Made by a program: the position numbers and the translations under genes. A DNA stretch of 64,000 nucleotides from Streptomyces halstedii (lineage in GTDB: Bacteria; Actinomycetota; Actinomycetes; Streptomycetales; Streptomycetaceae), in assembly GCA_000720535.1 (NCBI GenBank), contig JOAZ01000035.1, positions 1-64,000 on the forward strand, written 5' to 3'. Below, in pieces: positions 16,354 through 25,561 of this stretch (position 1 is its first letter; every line of letters begins with the position of its first letter). The notes beneath the pieces were generated by a model, which did no database searches, had not been told where the DNA came from, and saw nothing but the letters and a program-made list of their open reading frames with translations.

Positions 16354-18006
16354 TCAGCGCGTACGTCGCTGCTGGTCTGTGCGGGCGGGTCCGTAGGGGG
16401 CCGACTGAGGTGCTGCCGGGCCACGGCTGGTGGTCCGTTGGTTCAGGTTGGCGATACGGTGCAGCCGCCAGGCGAGAACCTCGGTGACGCTCATGGCGGT
16501 GTCCAGGTCTCGCCTTTCGGCGGCTTGGGTGAGGAGGGCGGCGGAGTCGAGGCCGACGCTGCTGGCCTGGGCGAGGGTGGCTGCCAGGGCGGGCCAGCCG
16601 GTCGCGGTGAGGATCTTCTCGGCCTGCTCGGGGAGGGCTCGGCGCACGGCGGCCGCTTGTTGGTGGTGAAGCCATTCGGGCAGTTGGGTTCCTCGCTGGT
16701 GGATCATGGCCAGCGGCCCGGCTGCAGCGGCCTGGTAAGCGGTGCGGAGGTGCTCGGCGGCCTGTGATGCGGCCTCGGCCTGTTGGGTGTGGCCGCGAGT
16801 ACGGTGCCAGTGCTGCGCGGCCACGGCGGCCAAGAGGACGGCGTCGAGAAGGACTGCGAGGAGGACTCCGTCCTTCGGGGCGGGTGCACGGAGGATCGAT
16901 TTCACTGCTCGGCGGGTGGTGTGGGCCTGTCGGTGCTCTGCGCGGATTCGGGAGCGACTTGCCCGCTCGAACGCGGTTGCTGCTTGCAGGAGATCGGACC
17001 GCAGGCTCGCGGGCGCGGTGAGGGGCAGGACGTCGAGGGCTTCGGCGAGGACGGTGATGTGGGCCTGCCCGGCTTCGGTGCCACCGTTGCTGAGGTGGTC
17101 GGGTGTCCGATCGATGGCGACGGTGAGGCGCCGCCAAGCTGTGGAGCCAGTGGGTTCCCTCGGTGTCGTCTCGGTGGCCGTGAGGCGTTCGGCGATCCTG
17201 GGATAGGAGAGGTCCGGGGCGAGGGTGGAGCCGGAGAACCACACCGGTTGGCCTTGGGCGTTTGTGTCGCCGTCGAGGGCGAGCTTGTAGCCGCGGACGT
17301 CCCCGGACGGGAAGTACTGGACGTCGATGAGGGCTCCGGCACCTTCGACGAGCCGGAAGAACTCCTCGGTGTCCGTGGCAGCTGAGAGCGCCGTGCGGGC
17401 GACGGTACGAAGGCGCTCACGTGAGGTTCGGGTGTTCCCCGCGCGGCGGGCTTTCTCCTGCTCGGCGCGGGTGGGGCGCTTGGCGGCGGTGCGGTCGCCC
17501 CGTTGGACCTGTCGGAGCCCGTACTCCTTCTCGATCGCTTCGAGTTCCTTGTCGGCGCGCAGGAAGTCGTTCCAGTTGCGGGGCGGACGGAGGTCACCTC
17601 GTACCTTGGTGGCGACGATGTGGATGTGGTCGTCGGCGTGGCGGACGGCGACCCAGCGGCAGGCGTCGGGATCACCGGCGGGTGCGATGCCGGTGGCGTC
17701 GAGGACGCGGCGGGCGATGGTTGCCCACTCGTCGTCGGACAGGTGGCGGTCCTCGGGGGCGGAGCGGATCGAGCAGTGCCAGACGTGGTTCTCCGGCGCC
17801 TTGTGGTCGGCCTGCTTGACCCTCAGGTCGAGGACGGTGGCGAGCTGGGCGAGTGTCGCGTCTGGGTCGCGGCCGGGGTCGGGGGCGAAACCGTCGAACG
17901 AGGCCACGAGGTGGGGGTCGGTGTGTTCGTTGGCGCGGCCGGGACCGTAGAGGTAGTTCAGGACGCCCCGGGTCTTGTGCCCCGGCTTGACGATGTTCGC
18001 GATCAA
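16354..18006 (-). CDS. MOB-type relaxase
   Basis: 550 residues. The N-terminal relaxase/mobilization nuclease domain has the three-histidine metal site RHADDHIHIVAT (H123, H127, H129) and a likely N-terminal catalytic Tyr (NYLYG, residues 17-21). Such proteins nick oriT and lead single-strand transfer. A hydrophobic stretch near residues 375-395 is unusual for a soluble relaxase. Translation apparently starts at a TTG directly following the mobC stop codon, so the two are coupled. It defines this element as mobilizable. Confidence 0.88.
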   Translation of the reverse strand: MIANIVKPGHKTRGVLNYLYGPGRANEHTDPHLVASFDGFAPDPGRDPDATLAQLATVLDLRVKQADHKAPENHVWHCSIRSAPEDRHLSDDEWATIARRVLDATGIAPAGDPDACRWVAVRHADDHIHIVATKVRGDLRPPRNWNDFLRADKELEAIEKEYGLRQVQRGDRTAAKRPTRAEQEKARRAGNTRTSRERLRTVARTALSAATDTEEFFRLVEGAGALIDVQYFPSGDVRGYKLALDGDTNAQGQPVWFSGSTLAPDLSYPRIAERLTATETTPREPTGSTAWRRLTVAIDRTPDHLSNGGTEAGQAHITVLAEALDVLPLTAPASLRSDLLQAATAFERASRSRIRAEHRQAHTTRRAVKSILRAPAPKDGVLLAVLLDAVLLAAVAAQHWHRTRGHTQQAEAASQAAEHLRTAYQAAAAGPLAMIHQRGTQLPEWLHHQQAAAVRRALPEQAEKILTATGWPALAATLAQASSVGLDSAALLTQAAERRDLDTAMSVTEVLAWRLHRIANLNQRTTSRGPAAPQSAPYGPARTDQQRRTR

Positions 18007-18630
18007 CTAGGCCGCCTGGTGCTTTGTGGCCGCCGCGTCGGCGGCGGTGTCGACCGCGGTGGCCGCCCGCTTGACCGTGACCAGGACCCGTCCGGCCTCC
18101 GCGAGCACGGCAGCGTCAACCGGGTGGGTATGACCACCGGAGTTGAGGCGGTGGGCAACCTGGTTCACGTTCGTACCGATCTTGGCAACCTGCGCGCGCA
18201 AAGCGGCGAGCTCGTCGATCAGGTCATCGGTTGCGGTCCGATTGCCAGGCAGGACGAAGTCGTTGTCCAGGTGAGCCATGACGATCGCACCGACCAGGTG
18301 TGCACCGGCCAGACCTAGCCGACGGGCTTCGGCCAGGATCGCTTCCTTCTCGTCAACGCTGTAGCGGACATCGACACGCTCCTTGCGCTGCATGTCCTGG
18401 CGGGCGCGACGGTGGGCGACACGACGCAGCGCGGCCTCGTCGGCGGCACGCCCGCCTGCTGTCCCCGGTGCGCCCTCGCGCCGGGGGCCCGTCTCCGCCA
18501 CCCCCGGGGCGGAGGCTTCTGCGTTGGACCGGCCCTTGGACGGTCCAACGCCATACCTTGCTCCGCCCGGGGCTGGGTGGGTGGTCGACTGAAGCTGGGG
18601 CGTGGTGGGTTCGTGAAGGGGGTGGGGCAT
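18007..18630 (-). CDS. MobC-like relaxosome protein
   Basis: 207 residues. The Pro/Gly-rich N-terminal third has low complexity. The rest matches MobC-type mobilization proteins, with a ribbon-helix-helix-like start (RVDVRYSVDEKEAILAEAR) and the C-terminal AQVAKIGTNVNQVAHRLN segment typical of the family. It helps the relaxase bind and melt oriT. A perfect RBS AAGGAG precedes the ATG. It is upstream of and adjacent to the relaxase, with the DUF2637 gene 36 bp before it. Confidence 0.85.
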   Translation of the reverse strand: MPHPLHEPTTPQLQSTTHPAPGGARYGVGPSKGRSNAEASAPGVAETGPRREGAPGTAGGRAADEAALRRVAHRRARQDMQRKERVDVRYSVDEKEAILAEARRLGLAGAHLVGAIVMAHLDNDFVLPGNRTATDDLIDELAALRAQVAKIGTNVNQVAHRLNSGGHTHPVDAAVLAEAGRVLVTVKRAATAVDTAADAAATKHQAA

Positions 18631-18666
18631 GGGTCTCCTTGTCGGTCTGGAGGGGGCAGATGGCCG

Positions 18667-20007
18667 TCAGCCGTGGCGAGAGGCGTGTCGTTCGGCTTTG
18701 ACCGCCCGAACCATGGCCCCGGCGTGGTCGCTAGCGACGCTGTATCCGTCATCGCGTACGGCCTGCTCCAGGAGGTCGCGAGACAGCCGGCCGTGCGCAT
18801 CGAAGAGCCTTTGGGCGTAGCCGCGAAGAATCTCGTCGGTAGCACGGAGCTTCTGGCCGGGCCGTTTCGGCTTCGGTGTGGAGTACTTGCCCGTGGTGGT
18901 TTCTGAGCGGCTGCCCGTGGGAGGAGAAGCCGCCATTCGCGGGCGGGCAGGATCCGGGCTGAAGCGGGCGGTGAGACCCGGGCGAGCGCCGGGGCCGGGT
19001 GCCTCGTCGCCCGGCTCTGAAGGGTGTGGGCAGGGCTGCTTCTGCACCCGCTCACCGCCAACATTCGCCCGCTCGACGGCCTCCGCCCGAGACCGGTCGG
19101 GCTGTGCTGCGGGCGGGCTGGCGGGCTGCCCGGAGGGCGGGGTCCAACGTCCGGGCAGGTCGATGGTGGCCAGATCAGCTGCCTGACGGCGGGTGGCGAG
19201 CTGGCGGAGCAGCCTCTCATTGCGGAGCGGGTCGGCATCGACACCCGAGCGGGCGAGGGCCTTTGACAGACGACGCACGGTGCGACGGCCCCTCCACCCG
19301 GTGCGTTGCGCGGGCGGCATCTCGGCGAGACGGGCGGCCAGTGCGACGGCCCGGCGCGTGGCTCGGTCGTGAATGATCTGGGCGGCGCCTTGGTCTCGCT
19401 CGGCGATCCCGAGGCGGGCGAGCAGCCGCTCGCGGGCTTGCCGGCTGAGGACGGCTGCGAGCCCGCGGGAGGCGGAGTCGGGTGTGTGCTGGCGCAGCTC
19501 GATGCCCATGGCTAGGTGCCACAGCACTGCGGCCATTACGGGGCCTGTGAAGGCGCGCACGGTGCCCCCGACCGGGCCGGACTCGGCGTACGCGGGGATG
19601 GCCTGCACCGTGGTGATGACCCAGACCAGGACTCCGGGCAGGCCGGCCGCGTTCCTCGGCCCGTGCAGGTTCTGGCGGGCCATCAGTGCCATCGAGAACA
19701 GGGCGAGCTCAGCGGCTGCGAACATCACGGCGCGTTCGGCGGTATCGCGCATGTCGAGGTGGTGGGCGGCGAACCGCCAGCTCGTGTCGGCACTGTAGGC
19801 AGTGCACACGAATGCCGCCACGGCAGCTGTGACGACTGCTGCCGAAGGCGTCCGCTTCGGATCACGGGCGGGACGACGGCTGCGCCGGGTTTTCATGCAC
19901 GCAAGAAGCGCCGAGGCGGCGACGGCCAAGACGATCACGGCGAGGAGCGGGCTGTCGGCGTTCGGGAGCGAGATGGTGGCGAGCGTTTCGGGTATTGCGG
20001 GGCGCAT
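18667..20007 (-). CDS. DUF2637-like membrane protein
   Basis: 446 residues. The N-terminal half has several hydrophobic helices (about residues 20-38, 55-75, 90-110, 125-145 and 155-170), and the C-terminal half is a hydrophilic, Pro-rich region ending in a helical DNA-binding-like domain (LRATDEILRGYAQRLFDAHG). This is the arrangement of DUF2637 proteins encoded next to transfer genes of Streptomyces plasmids, sometimes likened to spread (Spd) proteins. The start has GGAG about 10 nt upstream. It is the first gene of the mobC-relaxase operon. Confidence 0.72.
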   Translation of the reverse strand: MRPAIPETLATISLPNADSPLLAVIVLAVAASALLACMKTRRSRRPARDPKRTPSAAVVTAAVAAFVCTAYSADTSWRFAAHHLDMRDTAERAVMFAAAELALFSMALMARQNLHGPRNAAGLPGVLVWVITTVQAIPAYAESGPVGGTVRAFTGPVMAAVLWHLAMGIELRQHTPDSASRGLAAVLSRQARERLLARLGIAERDQGAAQIIHDRATRRAVALAARLAEMPPAQRTGWRGRRTVRRLSKALARSGVDADPLRNERLLRQLATRRQAADLATIDLPGRWTPPSGQPASPPAAQPDRSRAEAVERANVGGERVQKQPCPHPSEPGDEAPGPGARPGLTARFSPDPARPRMAASPPTGSRSETTTGKYSTPKPKRPGQKLRATDEILRGYAQRLFDAHGRLSRDLLEQAVRDDGYSVASDHAGAMVRAVKAERHASRHG

Positions 20008-20259
20008 GTGCGGGGCTACTCCGTGACAGGGCAGGGAAGACGATCACGGCGTTCACGGAGGGGGCTTACACGCGGGCCCCCTTCTAAAGAGGGGCCCGCG
20101 CGTGATCGCTCGGGCGTGTGAGCGTCGTGAACGCTCGCGTGAACGCTTGACCTGCGGTTTTTCCGTGAGCGTGTGCGCTGTGAGCGGTCCATAACGGTCT
20201 GCGGCTGTGGGGGCCGCGTGTACGGTCGCGTGAACGCTCCGGCAGGGCCGGGGCGGGAA
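20008..20259. other. Iteron-rich intergenic region (candidate oriT / replication or control region)
   Basis: The 252-bp gap between the helicase gene and the DUF2637-mobC-relaxase operon has three direct copies of GTGAACGCT (20127-20135, 20139-20147, 20230-20238), an inverted GCGTTCAC (20049-20056), and near matches at 20102 and 20118. It must carry the promoter of the mobilization operon. Iterons fit an origin, an oriT or a repressor site; the sequence does not decide which. Confidence 0.5.
20071..20100. terminator. Perfect 10-bp GC hairpin downstream of the helicase gene
   Basis: CGCGGGCCCC pairs exactly with GGGGCCCGCG across a 10-nt loop. It lies about 160 bp past the end of the minus-strand helicase ORF, so it may terminate it, or it may be part of the origin or oriT structure. 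There is no clear U-tract. Confidence 0.5.
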
Positions 20260-21369
20260 TCAGCCCACGGAGATGAGGTGGCGAGCGGAGGCGTAGTAGC
20301 GGGCCTGCTGGCCGCCTCCGGCCCCTCCGGCGATGCCGTCGGTCTTGGTGGCAAGGCTGCTGTCGACGAGGCGGCTGAGATGGCGTCGCGCCTTCTCGAC
20401 ATCGGCTCGCTCGGGATCGCCACCGACGAGGATGGTGGCCAGTTCGCGTGCGGTCAGCCCGCCCAGGGCGTTCCGCAGCAGGACGGCGGGGTCCTTGGTG
20501 GGGTCGACGGTGGTGGTCCCACGTACATGGTCGTGGGTGACATCCAGGGGGCCGACTTCGCCGGTGGGCGTCTTGAGGTGATGCAGAGTCACCGCAGGGT
20601 CGCCCGCCCTGCCGGTGACGAACAGGACGCTGCCCGCGCCGGCGGTGAACCAGGTGGACCCGTAGACCTGGTCCAGGCCGGGGCGCTGGCCGCGTGGCGC
20701 GTCGGCGGTCGCCTTGCGCTGGTGGTGCAGTTCCAGGATCTCCACCCCGTTGCGCAGAGCGCGCATACGGGCGTTATGGAAGGCGACCGCGAGGCTGTCG
20801 TCGACCATCGTGCTGACCGCGTCCTTGAGGCTGTCGATCACGATGGTGTCGGCTTGGTGGGCGGCGGCGAGGTCGGCGAGGAGGTCGGGTTCCTTGTCGA
20901 GGGTGGTGGGCAGCGGGCCCTCCCAGACCACGAGCCGCTCGCGGAGGATCTTCTCGTCCGTGGGGAAGACGCGGCGGGCCATGGCCTTGGCGATCTGTTT
21001 GGGGCGATCCATCGCCAGGTAGAGCACGCGCCTGCTGGGAGCGACAGGCATCTCCAGGACGGTTTCCGTCAGGCCGAGGCGGGCGAAGATCACCTGATGG
21101 GCCAGCGTCGTCTTGCCGACGCCCGGAGCGCCGACGATCATCAGGCTCTCGCCTGGGGCCCAGACGGTCTTCTCGCCCGTGCCCCACAAGGGCTGGGCGT
21201 TTGCGCCGCTCTCTTTGACGAACGACCATCCGTCGGTGGCGAAGCGGGACAGCCGCCCCTGTCCCGATGCGAGCGCGCGTTCGCGTTCGGCGCGTACTTC
21301 CGTCTCGACCTCGCTGCGGATCGCCTCGGGATCGGCGCCGGGCTCCCGGACCCGCTGGAGTGTGCGCAC
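20260..21369 (-). CDS. DnaB/RepA-like AAA ATPase (C-terminal part of a split helicase)
   Basis: 369 residues from a GTG start. The RecA-fold ATPase has Walker A GAPGVGKTT, Walker B TIVIDSLKDA, and a LHHQRK segment, as in DnaB- or RepA-like helicases; a basic helical linker precedes it. In homologues the domain is fused to a DnaB N-terminal domain, which here lies in another frame upstream with a 229-bp overlap. A weak GGAG lies about 8 nt before the GTG. It likely unwinds element DNA for replication after excision. Confidence 0.75.
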   Translation of the reverse strand: MRTLQRVREPGADPEAIRSEVETEVRAERERALASGQGRLSRFATDGWSFVKESGANAQPLWGTGEKTVWAPGESLMIVGAPGVGKTTLAHQVIFARLGLTETVLEMPVAPSRRVLYLAMDRPKQIAKAMARRVFPTDEKILRERLVVWEGPLPTTLDKEPDLLADLAAAHQADTIVIDSLKDAVSTMVDDSLAVAFHNARMRALRNGVEILELHHQRKATADAPRGQRPGLDQVYGSTWFTAGAGSVLFVTGRAGDPAVTLHHLKTPTGEVGPLDVTHDHVRGTTTVDPTKDPAVLLRNALGGLTARELATILVGGDPERADVEKARRHLSRLVDSSLATKTDGIAGGAGGGQQARYYASARHLISVG

Positions 21370-21776
21370 GGCTGAGGCTCCAAGCGGCGCAGGTCCGCCT
21401 TGGCGCGGACGATCTCCGCGTGGTACTCCGCGCTGCTGGTGCCGTAGGGGGCATCGGCGAGCTGGGACACGTAGACGGGGCCGCCCACGCGCTGCAGCTC
21501 GCCCTGCTGCTGGAGCAGCTCGGTGAGGACGATCGGGTCGGTCGGCTTGTCCTCGCGATGCTGCGCGAGGAGCGCGCGCCAGATGGTCTCGTGCGCGGGC
21601 CGGTAGAAGGCGTCATCGCCGAGGATGGGCCTGACCGCGGCGATGATGCCGGGTTTGTGCATGCAGGCGCCGAGGACCGCGCACTCGGCGTCCAGGTTAA
21701 ACGGTTGCTCCGTCGGGGTGGAGCCTTCGTCGAAGCGGGATGGCATCTGGGAGGGCAGGGTCGTACCCTGGTTCAC
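21141..21776 (-). CDS. DnaB N-terminal domain ORF (frameshifted from the ATPase domain)
   Basis: 211 residues from a GTG with GAGGAG 4 nt upstream. Residues about 24-130 are a DnaB N-terminal domain (FNLDAECAVLGACMHKPG through YHAEIVRAKADLRRLE). After that the frame continues as proline/arginine-rich out-of-frame sequence over the start of the ATPase gene. A single -1 shift near 21372 would restore one continuous DnaB-like protein, so this is either a real frameshift mutation, a sequencing error, or a genuine split protein. Confidence 0.65.
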   Translation of the reverse strand: MNQGTTLPSQMPSRFDEGSTPTEQPFNLDAECAVLGACMHKPGIIAAVRPILGDDAFYRPAHETIWRALLAQHREDKPTDPIVLTELLQQQGELQRVGGPVYVSQLADAPYGTSSAEYHAEIVRAKADLRRLEPQPCAHSSGSGSPAPIPRRSAARSRRKYAPNANARSHRDRGGCPASPPTDGRSSKRAAQTPSPCGARARRPSGPQARA

Positions 21777-22052
21777 GGAGCTCCTCACCCGGCAGGCCAT
21801 ACGGGGCGGCAACCCCGGCCTCCGGTTTCGATCGTTCAGGGATGGATGGTTGTGCGGTGGAGCCTCTACTTCGGCCCCGGTGTTCGTAGCACCGGGGCCG
21901 CTTGCGTGTGCGGTTCCGTCCGTCGCTGTACGGCGGAGTACGACCATAGCCGAGATTTTCGGCAACGCAATGCCTTGCATTTCAATCCGCAACGATGTTT
22001 AGTTGCGGATGCTGGTTCGATCGGAACTGTCGTCGTGGGAAGGGAGGCGCGA

Positions 22053-22592
22053 GTGAGTGGTGAGGAAGGCGCGGAGCGCGCCGGCCCAGGCCGACCGGTG
22101 CCGGAAGACCACGTCGCCGCACGCGTCAAGCTGGAACGCGAGGTCCGCGGTTGGAGCACGGTGAAGCTCGCCGAGGAGATGGCCGCTGTCGGTCATCCGA
22201 TCAACCAATCCGCGATCTGGCGCATCGAGAGCGGCAAGCCGCGCCGCAGGGTCAACCTTGACGAGGCGCTCGGCTTCTGCAAGGTCTTCGACCTCACCAT
22301 GCAGGACCTGACCGGGCCGCCGGACGAGCTGGCCACGCCCCGCATCCGCCAGCTGGCACACGAGTACGTGCAGATGACGTTGGAGTACCGCCAACTGCGG
22401 GCGGCGATCGACCGGAACCAGATGCACCTGCATGAGATCGATGTCGAACTCAACGCCTACGGTGACAAGGGTCCTGAGCAGAGAGGGCAGGTCGACGAGC
22501 TTCTCCGGCTCGAAGAACGGACCCAGCAGAGGAATCTGCACCCGTCCCGAGCGCATCTGAGAAACCAGAACCCGCCACCAGCCGGCGAGTAG
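22053..22592 (+). CDS. XRE-family HTH regulator
   Basis: 179 residues. The HTH covers about residues 25-80 (WSTVKLAEEMAAVGHPINQS, then IWRIESGKPRR). A C-terminal segment with YVQMTLEYRQLRAAIDRNQM looks helical, likely for dimerisation. GTG 22053 follows an AGGGAGG about 5 nt upstream. It lies divergent from the helicase operon and before xis-int, so it is the natural candidate for controlling excision and replication genes. Confidence 0.78.
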   Translation: MSGEEGAERAGPGRPVPEDHVAARVKLEREVRGWSTVKLAEEMAAVGHPINQSAIWRIESGKPRRRVNLDEALGFCKVFDLTMQDLTGPPDELATPRIRQLAHEYVQMTLEYRQLRAAIDRNQMHLHEIDVELNAYGDKGPEQRGQVDELLRLEERTQQRNLHPSRAHLRNQNPPPAGE

Positions 22593-22751
22593 CCGACCAC
22601 TGTCCTTTCTGCGGCGCTACGAACGCCGAGTAGCCCCACGCACGGCGAACTGCCTGCCACCGCCCCATCCATCCCTGAACGACGCCACCGGCCAGGCCGA
22701 CGGGAGTTGCCGCTCCCGCGACGCCGCACGGCCGACGCGAGGAGTACCCCC

Positions 22752-23048
22752 ATGCCGCAGCCCGGCCTGCCCATTTCCCAGATAGCCCAGCTTTTGGATG
22801 TCCCCGAAGACGCCCTGCGTACTCTGATGGCCGAGCGCCGCCCCAGTGGTGACACGACTCTCGTCGCTCTCACCGTCACCGAGGCCGCCCGTCGAATCGG
22901 CATCGGCCGTACCAAGCTCTACGAGTACGTCTCCTCCGGTGAGATCGCCTCCGTCAAGATCGGTAGCCTGCGCCGCATCCCAGCAGAAGCGGTGAACGAC
23001 TTCCTGGCCCGCCGGCTGTCGGCGACCGATTTCGGGGCCGCCGCGTGA
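22752..23048 (+). CDS. Excisionase / MerR-like DNA-binding protein
   Basis: 98 residues. The C-terminal half is a winged HTH of the excisionase type (LTVTEAARRIGIGRTKLYEY, then GEIASVKIGSLRRIP). It directs the integrase toward excision. The start ATG has GAGGAG about 8 nt upstream. Its stop overlaps the integrase GTG (GTGA) by 4 bp, the classic xis-int coupling. Confidence 0.88.
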   Translation: MPQPGLPISQIAQLLDVPEDALRTLMAERRPSGDTTLVALTVTEAARRIGIGRTKLYEYVSSGEIASVKIGSLRRIPAEAVNDFLARRLSATDFGAAA

Positions 23049-24811
23049 CTCGCGCCTCCGAATCGCAGTCCCGCCAGCCCAATGGAGCCTCGTCCATCTA
23101 CCTCGGCAAGGACGGCCGCTGGCACGGCCGAGTCACCGTCGGCGTCAAGGACGACGGCACCCCTGACCGTCGCCACGTCAGCCGGAAGACCCGACCCGAG
23201 GTCACCAAGGCCGTCCGCGAGCTGGAGCGCCAGCGCGACAAGGGCGCGGTGCGCAAGGCCGGCCAGAGCTGGACGCTCGCGACCTGGCTCACCCACTGGG
23301 TCGAGAACATCGCAGCGCCGAACGTCTCCGAGAACACCATCGACGGCTACCGGGTCGCGGTGAACCATCACCTCGTCCCCGGCCTCGGCGCCCACCGCCT
23401 GGAGAAGCTGGAGCCGGAGCACCTGGAGCGCTTCTACAGGAAGATGCAGGAGACCGGCAGCGCCGCCGGCACTGCCCACCAGGTGCACCGCACCCTCCGT
23501 GCCGCGCTCAACGAAGCCGTGCGCCGTGGGCACGCCGTCCGGAACCCGGCGACGATCGCGAAAGCCCCGCGCCTCGAAGAGGACGAAGTCGAGCCGTACT
23601 CGGTTGAGGAGGTCCAACGCCTCCTGGCGGAGACGGGGAAGCGCCGCAACGAGGCCCGCTGGGTCATCGCCTTGGCGCTCGGACTCCGTCAGGGCGAGGT
23701 CCTCGGCATGCAGTGGACCGACATCGACTTCGAGCTCGGAGTCATCCGTGTCCGACGAGGCCGCCTACGGCCCCGCTACGAGCACGGCTGCGGTAACCGC
23801 TGCGGGCGCAAGCCCGGCTACTGCCCGCAGAAGATCAACGTTCGGCGCGAGACCAAGAGCGTGAAGTCACGAGCCGGTCAGCGGCCCATCGGCGTTCCGG
23901 ACGAGCTGATGGCTCTGCTCCGACGGCACAAGGAGCAGCAGGGCCGAGAGTGCGCTCTCGCTCGTGACCTCTGGACGGAGAAGGGGTATGTCTTCACCTC
24001 GCCGGTCGGTGAACCCCTGAACCCGAACACCGACTTCCACCGGTGGAAGGACCTGCTGAAGGCTGCGGGGGTTCGCGACGGCCGCCTTCACGACGCCCGA
24101 CACACGGCGGCCACGGTCCTGCTCATCCTCGGGATCTCCGACGCCGTCGTCGACGGCATCATGGGCTGGGAGCCCGGCAAGTCCGCACGGATGCGCCGCC
24201 GCTACCAGCACATGACCGGCCCCGTCCTGAAGCAGACCGCCGCCAAGGTCGGAGCGCTGCTCTGGACCGTGCCCGCGGACGTGTCGGTGGAGGCCGGCTC
24301 CAGTGCCGCCGTGCGCTCCGCCTCTGCCTCGGTCGACTCAGCTCTCTACCTCGCCAAGCTCGGCGGCCGACGCCTGGCCTTCGCCGCCCGTGAGCACGCG
24401 GAGCGAGTGGTTGCCCAGTGGAGCGAGGATCGGCCAGGCCAAGCTGCTCAGGTTGAGGAGATAGGGCGGGCGCAGTGGGAGGCCGAGGCAGGCGGCGGAG
24501 CCCAGCCCATCCGTCACGAGGTTCCCGACCGCCGGATGGTGCACCACGCTCATGCCGTGTTTCTGACGGGAGGAAAACGGCTCAACGTCGGGAGTCCTGC
24601 CCGATGGTCGACATGGGCCTGGGACTTCGAGCCCGATCTGTACACGGACCTGCCAGTCCGCTGGCACACTTCTCGTCGGCCGGGCCAGGAGATCGAGGCC
24701 CATGTGCGTGGCACGGACGAGAACGCGGTCTCGTCGGCCTACGGGGAGGCGTGCGCACAGGCTGTGGACCGGGCGCGTAATCCCACCACGTACGGCGATG
24801 GGCAGAGTTAG
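23045..24811 (+). CDS. Tyrosine integrase with unusual C-terminal extension
   Basis: 588 residues. SAM-like core-binding region about residues 75-165; catalytic domain with R215 (LGLRQGE), a Cys-rich insert at 248-260, HDAR (H349, R352) and nucleophile Tyr387 (RYQHM). Integrases of this family normally end about 15-25 residues after the tyrosine; here another roughly 180 residues follow (from about 408 to 588) with no similarity I recognise, ending NPTTYGDGQS. It catalyses recombination between attP and the tRNA-Ser 3' end. It overlaps xis by 4 bp. Confidence 0.9.
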   Translation: MTRASESQSRQPNGASSIYLGKDGRWHGRVTVGVKDDGTPDRRHVSRKTRPEVTKAVRELERQRDKGAVRKAGQSWTLATWLTHWVENIAAPNVSENTIDGYRVAVNHHLVPGLGAHRLEKLEPEHLERFYRKMQETGSAAGTAHQVHRTLRAALNEAVRRGHAVRNPATIAKAPRLEEDEVEPYSVEEVQRLLAETGKRRNEARWVIALALGLRQGEVLGMQWTDIDFELGVIRVRRGRLRPRYEHGCGNRCGRKPGYCPQKINVRRETKSVKSRAGQRPIGVPDELMALLRRHKEQQGRECALARDLWTEKGYVFTSPVGEPLNPNTDFHRWKDLLKAAGVRDGRLHDARHTAATVLLILGISDAVVDGIMGWEPGKSARMRRRYQHMTGPVLKQTAAKVGALLWTVPADVSVEAGSSAAVRSASASVDSALYLAKLGGRRLAFAAREHAERVVAQWSEDRPGQAAQVEEIGRAQWEAEAGGGAQPIRHEVPDRRMVHHAHAVFLTGGKRLNVGSPARWSTWAWDFEPDLYTDLPVRWHTSRRPGQEIEAHVRGTDENAVSSAYGEACAQAVDRARNPTTYGDGQS

Positions 24812-24866
24812 CGGCCCGCAGCGCGGAAGAACGCGTTGCGAAGGAGAGCGATGGAGGCCCCACGGC

Positions 24867-25379
24867 ATGAAGTACAAGAACGAAGCCGAGATCATGCGCG
24901 CGCTCGGGATCGACACCTGGAGGCATCTCTCCAAGGAGAAAGCGGTCAAGTTCGCGGCCATGATGCCTGACATGGACACCGAAGTGGCCATGAAGATTGT
25001 CGAACAGTTCCCCGAGTTCAGGAAGTTCGCCACGGATGCCTTCGGAGCCATCGAGAAGGCCCACGAGGCCACTCTCGCCGACGGCAGGCATAGCCTGGAT
25101 CAGGTCTACCAGACCCTCCGGGAGAACCGGGTGATCTTCGAGCGAGAACTCCACAGAGGCGACCTGACCTGGGAGCAGAGGAAGCACATCCTCGAACTCA
25201 TTCAGGAAACGGCAAGACTTGCTTCTCAGAAGGACACTGAGCACAAGCGCCACGTCGATGGTCTGCTGAAGAAGACCATGATCGGTGTCGGATCCGCGCT
25301 CGCTCTGGGTGTGGTCTTCGTCGGAGGCCGGATCCTGGCGCAGGGCAAGGAAGAACCCGATGACTCCGGGGAGTCGTGA
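24867..25379 (+). CDS. Hypothetical protein with C-terminal TM helix
   Basis: 170 residues. A helical, charged N-terminal part (LDQVYQTLRENRVIFERELH, with heptad-like charge) ends in a single hydrophobic helix (about residues 143-160, MIGVGSALALGVVFVGG) and a short acidic tail, so it is probably tail-anchored. The start ATG 24867 has GGAGG about 9 nt upstream. It lies 55 bp after the integrase and 182 bp before the CD-NTase. No family recognised; possibly part of the neighbouring defence cargo. Confidence 0.6.
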   Translation: MKYKNEAEIMRALGIDTWRHLSKEKAVKFAAMMPDMDTEVAMKIVEQFPEFRKFATDAFGAIEKAHEATLADGRHSLDQVYQTLRENRVIFERELHRGDLTWEQRKHILELIQETARLASQKDTEHKRHVDGLLKKTMIGVGSALALGVVFVGGRILAQGKEEPDDSGES

Positions 25380-25561
25380 CCCGGTGGGCGGCGCCGGCCC
25401 GTGTTCTCGGTGACCGTCTCATCGACTGGGCCGCGCTGGGCTGTGCCCTTGCTGTGCGCCGAGGCATTGTCAGTGGTGTGCGTCAGACTCGGAACACGGC
25501 GCACACCCGTGTTGGCCGTCCGTCCACGCCTCTCACTCCTCTGCACCCGCAAGGAACGGTC

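Noticed and set aside
23045-24811. Two separate genes (integrase plus a C-terminal gene)
   Set aside because: The reading frame is continuous with no stop after the catalytic tyrosine, so it is annotated as one protein with an extension.
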